Below are positions 9,627 through 22,791 of a stretch of DNA of 64,000 nucleotides, piece by piece. A program made the position numbers and the translations under genes. Source of the stretch: Mycobacterium sp. WUMAC-067. GTDB lineage: Bacteria; Actinomycetota; Actinomycetes; Mycobacteriales; Mycobacteriaceae. Each line of letters opens with the position of its first letter. The stretch's first letter is position 1. The stretch spans positions 1-64,000 of the forward strand of contig NZ_JAEKMI010000010.1 in NCBI RefSeq assembly GCF_020217485.1, in the 5' to 3' direction. Below the pieces are notes generated by a model. It made no database searches. It had not been told where the DNA came from and saw only the letters and a program-made list of their open reading frames with translations.

Positions 9627-9640
<14 letters not shown>
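9326..9640 (+). CDS. small single-pass membrane protein (Rv1083-like)
   Basis: The 104-residue protein has a short N-terminal region, one transmembrane helix (about 31-47) and an acidic Pro/Asp/Glu-rich C-terminal tail of about 50 residues. It starts at GTG 9326 overlapping the mca stop codon, and its own stop overlaps the next gene by 14 bases, so mca, this gene and the thioredoxin-fold gene look translationally coupled. Family function is unknown. Context suggests a link to thiol homeostasis, which is inference from gene order alone. Confidence 0.8.
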
Positions 9641-11642
<2,002 letters not shown>

Positions 11643-11718
11643 AGCCGATGGTGGTGACCCGCTGCGCCCGGCTGCGCCGCGCTGGCGCTCACCACTGGGC
11701 CGGGTTACCCTGCCTCCC

Positions 11719-12102
11719 ATGCCGAATGCCGCCAAGACCGAAGCGATCAGAAGCACGGTCCACCGCTACATCGAACTGGTCGCCAAGGGCAGCGCCGATG
11801 ACTTGGTCGAGTTGTACGCCGACGACGCCACGGTCGAAGACCCGGTCGGCGGCGAGGTGCACATCGGGCGCCAGGCGATCCACGGCTTCTACTCCGCGGT
11901 CGACAATCTGCAGCGCGAATGCGAACTGAAGACGCTGCGCGTGTGCGGCAACGAGGCGGCCTTCCAGTTCCGGCTGACCGTGACCGCCGGCGAGCACCGG
12001 ATGGTGATCGAGCCGATCGATGTCATGGTCTTCGACGGCAGCGGGAAGATCGCCGCGATGAAGGCGTACTGGTCGCCCGACGACGACGTCGCCCAAAGCT
12101 AG
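11719..12102 (+). CDS. NTF2-like protein, steroid delta-isomerase type
   Basis: The 127-residue single-domain protein has the SnoaL/NTF2 cone fold pattern: the N-terminal helix IRSTVHRYIELVAKGSADDLVELYADDATVEDPVGGE, then beta strands ending at MKAYWSPDD. The DATVEDPVG stretch is typical of ketosteroid-isomerase-like members. Start ATG 11719 gives the family N terminus; earlier ATGs in frame overlap the preceding gene. It converges on the hemolysin III-type gene with a 7-base gap. A Delta5-3-ketosteroid isomerase activity is possible but the catalytic residues are not clear enough to assert it. Confidence 0.75.
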   Translation: MPNAAKTEAIRSTVHRYIELVAKGSADDLVELYADDATVEDPVGGEVHIGRQAIHGFYSAVDNLQRECELKTLRVCGNEAAFQFRLTVTAGEHRMVIEPIDVMVFDGSGKIAAMKAYWSPDDDVAQS

Positions 12103-12109
12103 GCGGCGG

Positions 12110-12883
12110 TCAAGCTCCCAGCAGCCAAGCGTGGTCTTGCGTGTAGAAGACGGCGAACCACATGGCGATGTAGTGCAGGATCGCCGCGACCGCGGTGAAG
12201 GCGTGGAAGAACTCGTGATAGCCGAACGTCCGCGGCCACGGGTCGGGCCAGCGTAAGCCGTAGAAAATCCCGCCGACGCTGTAGAACACACCGCCCACGG
12301 CCAGCAGCACCATCGCGGCCACCCCGGCCTGGTGCAGGATCGTCGGGGCGTACCAGATCGCCACCCAGCCCAGCAGCAGGTAAAGCGGTACGCCCAGCCA
12401 GCGTGGCGCCGTCGGCCAGCACACCTTCAGCGCGATGCCCGCCAGCGCGCCGCCCCACACGATGCACAGCACCACCACTCCGGTCTCCTGCGGCATGACC
12501 AACCGCGCGAACGGCGTGTAGCTGCCGGCGATGAAGATGAAGATCATCGAGTGGTCGAGCCGCTTCATCCGGATCCGGGCCAGGTCTGACTTCCAGTGCA
12601 CCCGGTGATAGGTCGCGCTGACCGCGAACAGCGCCACGGTGCACGCGGCGTAGATCAGCGTCGAATGACCGGCGCGGGGCGAGGAGGCCGCCCACGACAC
12701 CGACACCAGCGTGGCGCCGGCGATGATCGCCAACCACGCCGAGTAGAAGTGGATCCAGCCGCGCAGCCGGGGTTTGCCCAAAACATTGGCGGCACCTTCT
12801 GCGAGTCGCTCGACGGTGTTGCCCGGGGCGATGGGCTCGGGTTCGCGTTCCGGATGCGGGACGGTGCGGGTCTGGCTGCTCAT
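12110..12883 (-). CDS. hemolysin III-family seven-helix membrane protein
   Basis: The 257-residue polytopic protein is of the hemolysin III/PAQR superfamily. It carries the conserved metal-site motifs [22 protein letters not shown] and, near the C terminus, [10 protein letters not shown] with a HEFFH arrangement, over about seven predicted helices. Start ATG 12883 ([14 protein letters not shown]) was chosen because longer in-frame starts run into an Arg/His-rich region that overlaps the divergent prenyl synthase. It matches Rv1085c. Haemolytic activity is only a family label; membrane lipid or metal-dependent hydrolase roles are alternatives. Confidence 0.86.
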   Translation of the reverse strand: MSSQTRTVPHPEREPEPIAPGNTVERLAEGAANVLGKPRLRGWIHFYSAWLAIIAGATLVSVSWAASSPRAGHSTLIYAACTVALFAVSATYHRVHWKSDLARIRMKRLDHSMIFIFIAGSYTPFARLVMPQETGVVVLCIVWGGALAGIALKVCWPTAPRWLGVPLYLLLGWVAIWYAPTILHQAGVAAMVLLAVGGVFYSVGGIFYGLRWPDPWPRTFGYHEFFHAFTAVAAILHYIAMWFAVFYTQDHAWLLGA

Positions 12884-13064
12884 GTCTCCTGTGTTGTGTC
12901 TCTGCAACTGGGGACGCCGATGGCCACGGTGCCATGGGCGGGTGTAACAGCCAGAGTAGCCAGGGATGGTTACGGCGCAGTGTCGACTTCTCGGCCGGCT
13001 GCTCATATGACCGGCCGAAATTGCAAGCCGGAATCCATTGCGCCTGGCAGTAGGGTGTGTGTTC

Positions 13065-13853
13065 GTGGAAATCATCCCGCGGCGACTCAAAGAACCGCTG
13101 TATCGGATCTACGAGATGCGGCTGCGGCAGGGGTTGACCGCTTCCAAGTCGGAACTGCCCCGCCACATCGCGGTGCTGTGCGACGGAAACCGGCGCTGGG
13201 CGCGCGACGCGGGATACGACGACGTGAGCTACGGCTACCGGATGGGTGCCCTCAAGATCGCCGAGATGCTGCGCTGGTGCCAGGAGGCCGGCATCGAGAT
13301 GACCACCGTGTACCTGCTTTCCACCGAGAACCTGCAGCGGGATCCCGAGGAGCTGGCCGGGCTCATCGAAATCATCACCGACGTCGTCGAGGAGATCTGC
13401 GCGCCGGCCAATCGCTGGAGCGTGCGCACCGTCGGCGACCTCGAGCTGCTCGGCGAGCAACCGGCCCGCCGACTGCGCGAGGCGGTGGAATCCACGCCGG
13501 TCGTGGCGCCCTTCCACGTCAACGTCGCCGTCGGCTACGGCGGCCGCCGCGAGATCGTCGACGCGGTGCGGTCCCTGCTGAGCAAGGAACTCGCCAACGG
13601 CGCGACCGCCGAGGAGCTGATCGACACGGTCACCGTCGATGCGATCTCGGAAAACCTCTACACCTCCGGTCAGCCGGATCCCGACCTGGTGATCCGCACC
13701 TCCGGCGAGCAGCGGCTCTCCGGTTTCCTGCTGTGGCAAAGCGCGTACTCGGAGATGTGGTTCACCGAGGCGCACTGGCCCGCCTTCCGCCGGGTCGACT
13801 TCCTGCGCGCGCTGCGCGACTACAGCCAGCGGCATCGCCGCTACGGCAAATAG
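13065..13853 (+). CDS. short-chain Z-isoprenyl diphosphate synthase (Rv1086-like)
   Basis: The 262-residue cis-prenyltransferase has the catalytic D40 and N42/R43 in [12 protein letters not shown] and the C-terminal substrate block [23 protein letters not shown]. The M. tuberculosis orthologue makes omega,E,Z-farnesyl diphosphate from geranyl and isopentenyl diphosphates, feeding decaprenyl phosphate carriers for cell-wall synthesis. GTG 13065 ([14 protein letters not shown]) matches the known N terminus; an in-frame start nine codons upstream is less likely. It is divergent from the hemolysin III-type gene across about 180 bases. Confidence 0.93.
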   Translation: MEIIPRRLKEPLYRIYEMRLRQGLTASKSELPRHIAVLCDGNRRWARDAGYDDVSYGYRMGALKIAEMLRWCQEAGIEMTTVYLLSTENLQRDPEELAGLIEIITDVVEEICAPANRWSVRTVGDLELLGEQPARRLREAVESTPVVAPFHVNVAVGYGGRREIVDAVRSLLSKELANGATAEELIDTVTVDAISENLYTSGQPDPDLVIRTSGEQRLSGFLLWQSAYSEMWFTEAHWPAFRRVDFLRALRDYSQRHRRYGK

Positions 13854-14010
13854 GGCCTCGCCGCCGCTGCGCCTTGTGACTCGTGGGGCGGCTGATCCCG
13901 CCGGACTGGCGCGTGTCAAATATTTACCCGATAACGGGAATAGCCGGGTGAATCACCTCGTCGTTGTATCCGTGGCAATAGCCAACACCGCCATCGCGAG
14001 GAGTAATCAC

Positions 14011-14436
14011 ATGATGTCTGTCTCTGGTGTATCGGGCCTCACCACGCGGCCCCTCTATGACGCGACCGACTCGCTGTTGCGTTTTGCCGTGCGCGCCGAC
14101 GCGACCCTGACGGGGTTGTTCGGCTTGGCCGTCGCTTTCCTCGCCGACCCGCTCTCGTCGCTGACCGGCCTGACGTCCTTCGAGGATTACGCCGTGGGGG
14201 CCTCCTTCGTGATCTACGGGCTCGTGGTGTTCAGCCTCGGGGCGTTGCCGGACCTGCGCAGCGTCGGTATCGGCGTCATCGTGGCGAACGTCTTCTTCGC
14301 GCTGGCCTCGATCGTGGCGGCCGAGGCATTGCCGCTGACCGTCACCGGGGCCGCGCTGACGCTGGCCGGCGGCGCCTACACGGCGGCGTTCGCCGCGTTG
14401 CAATACCTGGGAGTGCGTCGCCTCGAGACTGCCTAG
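14011..14436 (+). CDS. hypothetical four-helix membrane protein
   Basis: This 141-residue protein is not assigned to a named family. It has four hydrophobic segments, near 32-50, 62-80, 86-103 and 107-130, with short loops, and a polar N terminus (about 1-30). ATG 14011 is favoured by a GAGGAG Shine-Dalgarno at 13998-14003. It fills the position where M. tuberculosis carries PE/PE_PGRS genes and celA2 between Rv1086 and coaA. It converges on coaA with a six-base gap. A generic integral membrane protein is all that can be said. Confidence 0.75.
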   Translation: MMSVSGVSGLTTRPLYDATDSLLRFAVRADATLTGLFGLAVAFLADPLSSLTGLTSFEDYAVGASFVIYGLVVFSLGALPDLRSVGIGVIVANVFFALASIVAAEALPLTVTGAALTLAGGAYTAAFAALQYLGVRRLETA

Positions 14437-14442
14437 TCGCGC

Positions 14443-16777
<2,335 letters not shown>

Positions 16778-16896
16778 CCGGCGGCGACGCCGCCCTGACG
16801 GCCCGGCCGGGCCGGGTTCGAGGATCAAGGTCAGCACTTGTTCCGACACGACCCCGGCGATTTCATGAACCTGTGTACGCGGGTTACAGTTATCTC

Positions 16897-17724
16897 ATGG
16901 CACAGAGACCCGTCGCTAACGCGCTGACCCTGGAACTCGAGCCGGTCGTCGAAGCGAACATCGACCGCCACCTGTCCACCGAAGAACTCTGGTTCGCGCA
17001 CGACTACGTGCCGTTCGAACGGGGCGAGAACTTCGCATTCCTCGGCGGACGCGACTGGGAACCCTCGTCGGCGACGCTGCCCCGGCCGCTGACGGATGCC
17101 TGCGAGATCATGCTGCTGCTCAAGGACAACCTGGCCGCCCACCATCGCGAGCTGGTCGAGCACTTCATCCTGGAGGACTACTGGGGCCGCTGGATCGGCC
17201 GATGGACCGCCGAGGAGCATCTGCACGCCATCGCGCTGCGCGAGTACCTGGTGGTGACCCGGGAGGTCGACCCGACCGCCAACGAAGAGGCCCGCGTCCA
17301 GTACGTGATGAAGGGCTACCGCGCCGACACCTACTCGCAGGTGGAAACCCTGGTGCACCTGGCGTTCACCGAACGCACCCACGCCGTGTTCTGCGAGAAC
17401 CTGGCCGCCAAGCTCGAGGAGCCCATCCTGGCCGGGCTGGTCGACCGGATCGCGCGCGACGAGCGGCGGCACGAAGTGTTCTTCTCCAACCTCATCGCGC
17501 ACTGCCTGGACTACACCCGCGACGAGACGATCGCGGCGATCGCCGCCCGCGCGGCCGACCTGAAGGTGCCCGGCGCCGACATCGACGCGTATGCGGACAA
17601 GGTGCAGAACGTCGCCGACGCAGGCATTTTCGGTCCGGAGCAGCTGCGGCAGGCGATCTCCGAACGCATCACCGCATGGGGGCTCGCGGACGAGCCCGCC
17701 CTGCGGCAATTCATCGTCGGCTGA
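16897..17724 (+). CDS. desA2: acyl-ACP desaturase DesA2
   Basis: This 275-residue soluble diiron desaturase of the plant acyl-ACP type is predicted to act on ACP-bound fatty acyl chains. Diiron ligand blocks are visible as EEHLHAIALREY and, later, DERRHEVFF, with a preceding HHRELVEHFILEDYW helix. The start MAQRPVANALTLELEPVVE was chosen as the family N terminus; an in-frame start 24 bases upstream is less likely. It matches Rv1094. Activity of DesA2 proteins is less certain than that of canonical desaturases, so the precise product is open. Confidence 0.92.
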   Translation: MAQRPVANALTLELEPVVEANIDRHLSTEELWFAHDYVPFERGENFAFLGGRDWEPSSATLPRPLTDACEIMLLLKDNLAAHHRELVEHFILEDYWGRWIGRWTAEEHLHAIALREYLVVTREVDPTANEEARVQYVMKGYRADTYSQVETLVHLAFTERTHAVFCENLAAKLEEPILAGLVDRIARDERRHEVFFSNLIAHCLDYTRDETIAAIAARAADLKVPGADIDAYADKVQNVADAGIFGPEQLRQAISERITAWGLADEPALRQFIVG

Positions 17725-17738
17725 GCCGGCGGCCCGCT

Positions 17739-17760
17739 CCCCGCTGATCCCTCCGCGGGG
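17739..17760 (+). terminator. GC hairpin after desA2
   Basis: CCCCGC at 17739-17744 pairs with GCGGGG at 17755-17760 around a 10-base loop, 15 bases after the desA2 stop. No T tract follows. It may terminate desA2 transcription or sit in the 5' leader of phoH2. Confidence 0.4.
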
Positions 17761-17775
17761 TTGCCGCGGCTTGTC

Positions 17776-17973
17776 GTGTCGGCGCGCCTGCACAGCGGGC
17801 GGACGGCCACGGGAGTAGCGTCGTTCCCGATGGTCAGCGTCAAGCTCTGCTGCCAGGGCGGCACCTCCCGTCACCACAACGGAAGGACCGGCCCCGGTCC
17901 TGGTGCTGCGGTTCCCGTCGACATGCCTGTGCGGGTCCGCGCGGGCTCATCCCGCTCGAGGAGCGCTACGTGA
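17776..17973 (+). CDS. small ORF overlapping phoH2, possible phoAT-type partner
   Basis: A 65-codon frame from GTG 17776 (or TTG 17761, or ATG 17830) ends in a TGA that overlaps the phoH2 GTG by four bases (GTGA), the layout of a translationally coupled pair. The product is Arg/Gly-rich with a CCQGG segment and no recognised domain. In mycobacteria phoH2 is reported to be preceded by a small gene, phoAT, whose product modulates PhoH2. Assignment here rests on position and overlap, not on sequence recognition. The start is uncertain. Confidence 0.45.
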   Translation: MSARLHSGRTATGVASFPMVSVKLCCQGGTSRHHNGRTGPGPGAAVPVDMPVRVRAGSSRSRSAT

Positions 17974-19271
17974 CCGATATCCGGACCTACGTGATCGACA
18001 CTTCCGTGCTGCTGTCCGACCCGTGGGCGTGCACTCGGTTCGCCGAGCACGAGGTGGTTGTTCCGTTGGTGGTGATCAGCGAGCTGGAGGCCAAACGCCA
18101 CCACCACGAGCTGGGATGGTTCGCCCGCCAGGCGTTGCGCCTGTTCGACGATCTTCGGCTCGTGCACGGCCGCCTGGATCAGCCCATTCCCGTTGGGACA
18201 CAAGGCGGTACGCTCCACGTCGAACTCAACCACACGGACCCGGCCGTGCTGCCCGCCGGATTCCGCGGCGACAACAACGACTGCCGGATCCTGAGTTGCG
18301 CCGCCAACCTCGCCGCCGAAGGCAAACGAGTCACGTTGGTCAGCAAGGACATTCCGCTTCGGGTCAAGGCCGCCGCGGTGGGGCTGGCCGCCGACGAGTA
18401 CCACGCGCAAGACGTCGTGGCCTCCGGATGGTCGGGCATGCGCGAGATCGAAACCGCCACCGACGATATCGACGCGCTGTTCACCGACGGTGAGATCGAT
18501 CTTGCCGAAGCCCGAGACCTGCCCTGCCACACCGGCATTCGGCTGCTCGGTGGTAGCTCCCACGCGCTGGGCAGGGTCAACGCGGACAAGCGCGTTCAGC
18601 TGGTCCGCGGTGACCGCGAAGTGTTCGGACTGCGCGGGCGGTCCGCCGAACAACGGGTCGCCCTGGACCTGCTGCTCGACGAGTCGGTCGGCATCGTGTC
18701 GCTGGGCGGCAAGGCCGGCACCGGCAAGTCGGCGCTCGCGTTGTGCGCCGGCCTGGAGGCCGTGCTGGAGCGGCGGACCCAGCGCAAGGTGGTGGTCTTC
18801 CGCCCGCTGTACGCCGTCGGCGGCCAGGAGTTGGGGTACCTGCCCGGCAGCGAGAGCGAAAAGATGGGGCCGTGGGCGCAGGCCGTTTTCGACACCCTCG
18901 AGGGCCTGGCCAGCCCGGCGGTGCTCGAGGAAGTGCTGTCCCGCGGCATGCTCGAAGTGCTGCCGCTGACCCACATCCGGGGTCGGTCGCTGCACGACTC
19001 GTTCGTCATCGTCGATGAGGCGCAGTCGCTGGAGCGCAACGTGTTGCTGACCGTGCTGTCCCGGCTGGGCACCGGGTCGCGGGTGGTCCTGACCCACGAC
19101 ATCGCCCAGCGCGACAACCTGCGGGTGGGGCGCCACGACGGGGTCGCGGCCGTGATCGAGAAGCTCAAGGGCCATCCGCTGTTCGCCCACATCACCCTGC
19201 TGCGCAGCGAGCGATCGCCGATCGCCGCGCTGGTCACCGAGATGCTCGAGGAAATCGCCGGACCGCACTGA
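17970..19271 (+). CDS. phoH2: PIN-PhoH fusion RNase/helicase PhoH2
   Basis: The 433-residue protein joins an N-terminal PIN nuclease domain (about 1-145; first acidic residue D10 in VIDTSVLL, later DNNDCRIL) to a PhoH ATPase (about 205-433). The Walker A motif is GKAGTGKS at 247-254, and a Walker B FVIVDEAQ is near 346. PhoH2 proteins couple RNA unwinding to RNA cleavage. GTG 17970 has GAGGAG six bases upstream and overlaps the stop of a small ORF. It matches Rv1095. A stress or toxin-antitoxin-like role is suggested by the family; target RNAs are unknown. Confidence 0.93.
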   Translation: MTDIRTYVIDTSVLLSDPWACTRFAEHEVVVPLVVISELEAKRHHHELGWFARQALRLFDDLRLVHGRLDQPIPVGTQGGTLHVELNHTDPAVLPAGFRGDNNDCRILSCAANLAAEGKRVTLVSKDIPLRVKAAAVGLAADEYHAQDVVASGWSGMREIETATDDIDALFTDGEIDLAEARDLPCHTGIRLLGGSSHALGRVNADKRVQLVRGDREVFGLRGRSAEQRVALDLLLDESVGIVSLGGKAGTGKSALALCAGLEAVLERRTQRKVVVFRPLYAVGGQELGYLPGSESEKMGPWAQAVFDTLEGLASPAVLEEVLSRGMLEVLPLTHIRGRSLHDSFVIVDEAQSLERNVLLTVLSRLGTGSRVVLTHDIAQRDNLRVGRHDGVAAVIEKLKGHPLFAHITLLRSERSPIAALVTEMLEEIAGPH

Positions 19272-19359
19272 GCGTTTTCGCCGCGAAACTGTATTCCACT
19301 ACCGTTTCACCCGCGAAACGCGTCGCTGGTTGCAGTCTCGCGGTGAGTAGGCTCTTACC

Positions 19360-20235
19360 GTGGCGAAACGACCCGACACTTTGGCCTGGCGCTACTGGCG
19401 CACGCTGGTCGGTGTCGTCGCGGCCGTCGCGGTCCTGGTGATCGGCGGGCTGACCGGTCACGTGACACGCGCCGACGACCTGTCCTGCGCGGTCATCAAA
19501 TGCGTCGCGCTGACCTTCGACGACGGCCCCGGCCCCTTCGACGAGCGGCTGCTGCACGTCCTGAAGGACAACGACGCCAAGGCCACGTTCTTTCTGATCG
19601 GCAACAAGGTGGCCGCCAACCCGGCGGGGGCCAAGCGCATCGCCGACGCGGGGATGGAAATCGGCAGCCACACCTGGGAACACCCCAACATGACCACCAT
19701 CCCGCGGGAGGACATCGCCGCGCAGTTCTCCAAGGCGAATGACGCCATCACCGCCGCGACGGGCCGCACGCCGACGTTGTACCGGCCCGCGGGCGGATTG
19801 TCCGACCCGGTGGTGCGCCAGACCGCCGGTCAATTCGGGCTGGCCGAAATCCTTTGGGACGTCATCCCTTTCGATTGGGCCAACGACTCGAACACGGCGG
19901 CGACGCGATCCATGCTGATGACCTACATCAAGCCGGGTTCGGTGGTGCTGTTCCATGACACCTATTCGAGCACCGTCGATCTCGTCTATCAGTTCATCCC
20001 GGTGCTCAAGGCCAACGGCTACCGGATGGTGACGGTCAGCGAACTGCTGGGACCACGCGCGCCCGGCAGCAGTTACGGCGGCCGGGAGAACGGCCCACCC
20101 GTCAACGGTCTGCGCGACATCCCCGCCGGTGATATCCCCACGCTGCCCGACACGCCCTCACCCAAGCCGATGCCCAACTTCCCGATCACCGACATCCCCG
20201 GGCAGAACTCCGGCGGGCCGAACAACGGTGCCTAG
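19360..20235 (+). CDS. membrane-anchored polysaccharide deacetylase (Rv1096-like)
   Basis: The 291-residue NodB-type carbohydrate esterase has an N-terminal anchor helix (about 15-33) followed by the catalytic domain. The metal and catalytic motif is TFDDGPGP (D54, D55), with metal ligands H104 and H108 in HTWEHPNM and later RPAGG and VLFHDTY blocks. A Pro/Gly-rich tail of about 55 residues ends the protein. It probably deacetylates peptidoglycan amino sugars outside the membrane. The stop overlaps the start of the downstream adenylate cyclase by eight bases. It matches Rv1096. Confidence 0.9.
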   Translation: MAKRPDTLAWRYWRTLVGVVAAVAVLVIGGLTGHVTRADDLSCAVIKCVALTFDDGPGPFDERLLHVLKDNDAKATFFLIGNKVAANPAGAKRIADAGMEIGSHTWEHPNMTTIPREDIAAQFSKANDAITAATGRTPTLYRPAGGLSDPVVRQTAGQFGLAEILWDVIPFDWANDSNTAATRSMLMTYIKPGSVVLFHDTYSSTVDLVYQFIPVLKANGYRMVTVSELLGPRAPGSSYGGRENGPPVNGLRDIPAGDIPTLPDTPSPKPMPNFPITDIPGQNSGGPNNGA

Positions 20236-21748
20236 CGCCAACGTCGGGCCCGCCGCGAAAGGACGAAAGTCCGCTCGACGGTGGATGTTTCACTACGGGC
20301 TCGACCTGAGCCTGTCCTATGTCCTGGCCGTCGTCGAAGCGGCCGCCATCTTGATCCCCCTGCGCGGCCACACGTCCGTCGCGGCCAACGACGACTTCGC
20401 GCGGCACAGCACGGCGCCAGTGGCGCTGCTGATCGTGTTGGGCATCATCGGCGTCTCAGTGGCAGGCGCCCTGAGCCTGGCGCCCACGCTGCGCTGGTTT
20501 GTGGCGGGCGACGAACCGACACCGGAACAGCGCGAGGCCGTGATGAAGCTGGCCGGGCGCCAGTCGGCGATCCTGGTGACGGCCTGGGCGCTGAGCGGCG
20601 GAACCTTCATCCTGCTGAATCTGGGTGGTGGGGCCCGGCTGCTGCTGCCCATCGTGCTCGGCGTGGTGCTCGGCGGCTCGGCCGCCGCCGGCACGGGGAT
20701 GCTGCTCGCGCAGCGCACCATGCGCCCCATCATGCGGGCCGCCACGCTGGGCGCCGAGCCGCGGCTGGCCGTGCCGAGCGTGTACGCGCGACTGGTTCTG
20801 CTGTGGTTTCTGTGCAGCGCGTTTCCCATCGCGGTCATCGCGTCGCTGATCGTCCTCCGCTCCTACGGGTGGCTGATCGAGAAGTCGGCATCATTGGACG
20901 TGCCGATCCTGGTGGTGTCGCTGGCGGCGCTGGTGCTGGGGCTGCCGACGATGATCCTGACGTCTCGGTCCATCTCGGACCCCATAGGCGAGGTCGTCGA
21001 CGCCATGGCGGAGGTCGAACACGGCCGCATGGAGACCTACGTCGGCGCCTACGAACGTTCCCAAATCGGGCGGCTGCAAACAGGATTCAACCGAATGGTG
21101 GCCGGGCTCGCTGAGCGTGACCGGCTGCGTGATCTGTTCGGGCGCCACGTCGGGGCCGACGTCGCGCAGCGCGCCGTCGAAGAGGGAGCATCCCTGTCCG
21201 GCGACGTGGTCGAAGCGGCGGTGCTGTTCATCGACCTGGTGGGTTCCACGCAGCTCGCGGAAAACCGCCCGCCGCAAGAGGTTGCCGAGGTGCTCAACGA
21301 CTTCTTCCGGATCGTCGTCAACGCCGTCGACGAACACCACGGGATGATCAACAAATTCGCCGGTGACGCCGCGCTGGCCGTATTTGGGGTGCCGTTGCCG
21401 ACGAGCGAGCCGGCGTCCTCGGCCCTGGCGACAGCCCGTGCACTGGCCACGCAACTGCGGCGGTTGCCGGTCGATTTCGGCGTCGGCGTCTCCGCGGGGC
21501 GCGTTTTCGCCGGCAACGTCGGCGCCGAGAACCGGTACGAATACACAGTGATCGGCGACGCCGTCAACGAGGCCGCGCGGCTGGCCGACCTCGCCAAGAC
21601 TTCCGATCGGCGAATCCTGTGTTCGGCGGCCGCCATCGAGGCGGCCGGTGAGGCCGAACGCGGGCACTGGGCCGAATGCTATTCCACCGTGTTGCGCGGG
21701 CGATCCGAGGCCACGCACGTGTCGGCGCCGACGGCCCCGGCCGGTTAG
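20228..21748 (+). CDS. class III adenylate cyclase with six-helix membrane domain and HAMP
   Basis: The 506-residue protein has an N-terminal membrane domain with about six helices (about 25-245), a HAMP linker (about 245-300) and a class III cyclase domain (about 325-500). Metal residues D336 (LFIDLVGS) and D380 (KFAGDAAL), substrate residues K376 and D444 (VIGDAVNEAAR), and transition-state residues N447 and R451 are all present, so ATP cyclase activity is likely. It resembles the Rv1318c/Rv1319c/Rv1320c group, which lies elsewhere in M. tuberculosis. GTG 20228 is chosen because it overlaps the deacetylase stop by eight bases and precedes the first helix. Confidence 0.9.
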   Translation: MPSANVGPAAKGRKSARRWMFHYGLDLSLSYVLAVVEAAAILIPLRGHTSVAANDDFARHSTAPVALLIVLGIIGVSVAGALSLAPTLRWFVAGDEPTPEQREAVMKLAGRQSAILVTAWALSGGTFILLNLGGGARLLLPIVLGVVLGGSAAAGTGMLLAQRTMRPIMRAATLGAEPRLAVPSVYARLVLLWFLCSAFPIAVIASLIVLRSYGWLIEKSASLDVPILVVSLAALVLGLPTMILTSRSISDPIGEVVDAMAEVEHGRMETYVGAYERSQIGRLQTGFNRMVAGLAERDRLRDLFGRHVGADVAQRAVEEGASLSGDVVEAAVLFIDLVGSTQLAENRPPQEVAEVLNDFFRIVVNAVDEHHGMINKFAGDAALAVFGVPLPTSEPASSALATARALATQLRRLPVDFGVGVSAGRVFAGNVGAENRYEYTVIGDAVNEAARLADLAKTSDRRILCSAAAIEAAGEAERGHWAECYSTVLRGRSEATHVSAPTAPAG

Positions 21749-21755
21749 GGCCGCG

Positions 21756-22739
21756 TCAGGACTTCGAGACCTTCAGCGCGGCAATGATTTTGCCGACGAG
21801 GTCCGCCGACGCGGTGTCACCGATGGGTGTGCTGCCGATGAAAACGGTGACCGGCTTGGTGTCGACCGCGATGATGCTGACCGAGTCGCCTTTGACGTTG
21901 CGGGTGGGGTCGGCGATCGTGACGTCGGCGTCGGCCCGCACCGCCTTGGTCCCGTCCACGGTGATCGACGACGTCTTGACCGGTCCCAGCGTGGGTGCCG
22001 CGTTGGCATACCCGGGTCCGTTGACCACGCACTGCATCAGTTTGGTGGCTTGCGCCGTGAGGTCCATGCTGGCAACGAAATTGGTGACTGCGACCTCGGC
22101 CGTCATCATCCATTGATTGGCGCCGGGCACGTCCTGGGCGACGCCGAGTCCGCCGATCAGGTTGGGCCCCTGGTCATCGGAGAACACCGTCCACCCGGAG
22201 GGCGCCGCGCCGGCCGGGAACGAGAGCTTGCCGGCGGCGATCGAGTCGCTGCGGGGCATCTCACCGCCGGACACATTCGGCGTGCAATCGGTGGCGTTTT
22301 GCGCCGAATTCCTCGGTTGCGAGACCGACGTGCTCGTCGACGGCGGCGCGGCGCTCGACGGCTTCTTGCCGTGGCCGCCCTTCATCACCACGAGGGTGGC
22401 CACCAGCGCTATCACGGCCAGCGCGACCACACCGGCGACGATCAACCACGGCAGCTTCGAGCCACCGGGGGGACGGCCCGGCGGGTAGGGCCCGCCGGGC
22501 GGAAATGGTTGTCCCGGTGGGGGATACTGCGGCGCCTGGTAAGGGTTGGCGGCGGGGCCGCCCGGCGGCGGATACGGGTACGGGCCGCCCGGCGGATAGG
22601 CGTACGGACCGCCCTGCGGGTAAGGGCCTTGCGGGTAGGGGCCGCCGGCCGGCGGCTGGCCGCGCCAATTCGGGTCCTGCCCATACGGATTGCTTCCGTA
22701 AGGCCCCTGACCGTAGGGGCCGCCGGGAGGAGCCGTCAT
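21756..22739 (-). CDS. Gly/Pro/Tyr-rich membrane protein (Rv1097c-like)
   Basis: The 327-residue protein has residues 1-95 made almost wholly of Pro, Gly and Tyr with PYGQ and PYPQG repeats. One transmembrane helix follows (about 98-121, PWLIVAGVVALAVIALVATL), then a Ser/Thr-rich linker and a globular extracytoplasmic domain of about 180 residues. It matches Rv1097c in position and layout. Similar Pro-rich tails on mycobacterial membrane proteins are often disordered interaction regions. No enzymatic motif is visible and function is unknown. Confidence 0.85.
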   Translation of the reverse strand: MTAPPGGPYGQGPYGSNPYGQDPNWRGQPPAGGPYPQGPYPQGGPYAYPPGGPYPYPPPGGPAANPYQAPQYPPPGQPFPPGGPYPPGRPPGGSKLPWLIVAGVVALAVIALVATLVVMKGGHGKKPSSAAPPSTSTSVSQPRNSAQNATDCTPNVSGGEMPRSDSIAAGKLSFPAGAAPSGWTVFSDDQGPNLIGGLGVAQDVPGANQWMMTAEVAVTNFVASMDLTAQATKLMQCVVNGPGYANAAPTLGPVKTSSITVDGTKAVRADADVTIADPTRNVKGDSVSIIAVDTKPVTVFIGSTPIGDTASADLVGKIIAALKVSKS

Positions 22740-22791
22740 GGAAAAACCACCCTTACTCTTCGTCGACCGCCGTCACCGCATGACGGCCGGC

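Noticed and set aside
12099..13919. 606-codon minus-strand frame spanning two genes
   Set aside because: Runs antisense to the prenyl synthase and in another phase of the hemolysin III-type gene; no coherent domain.
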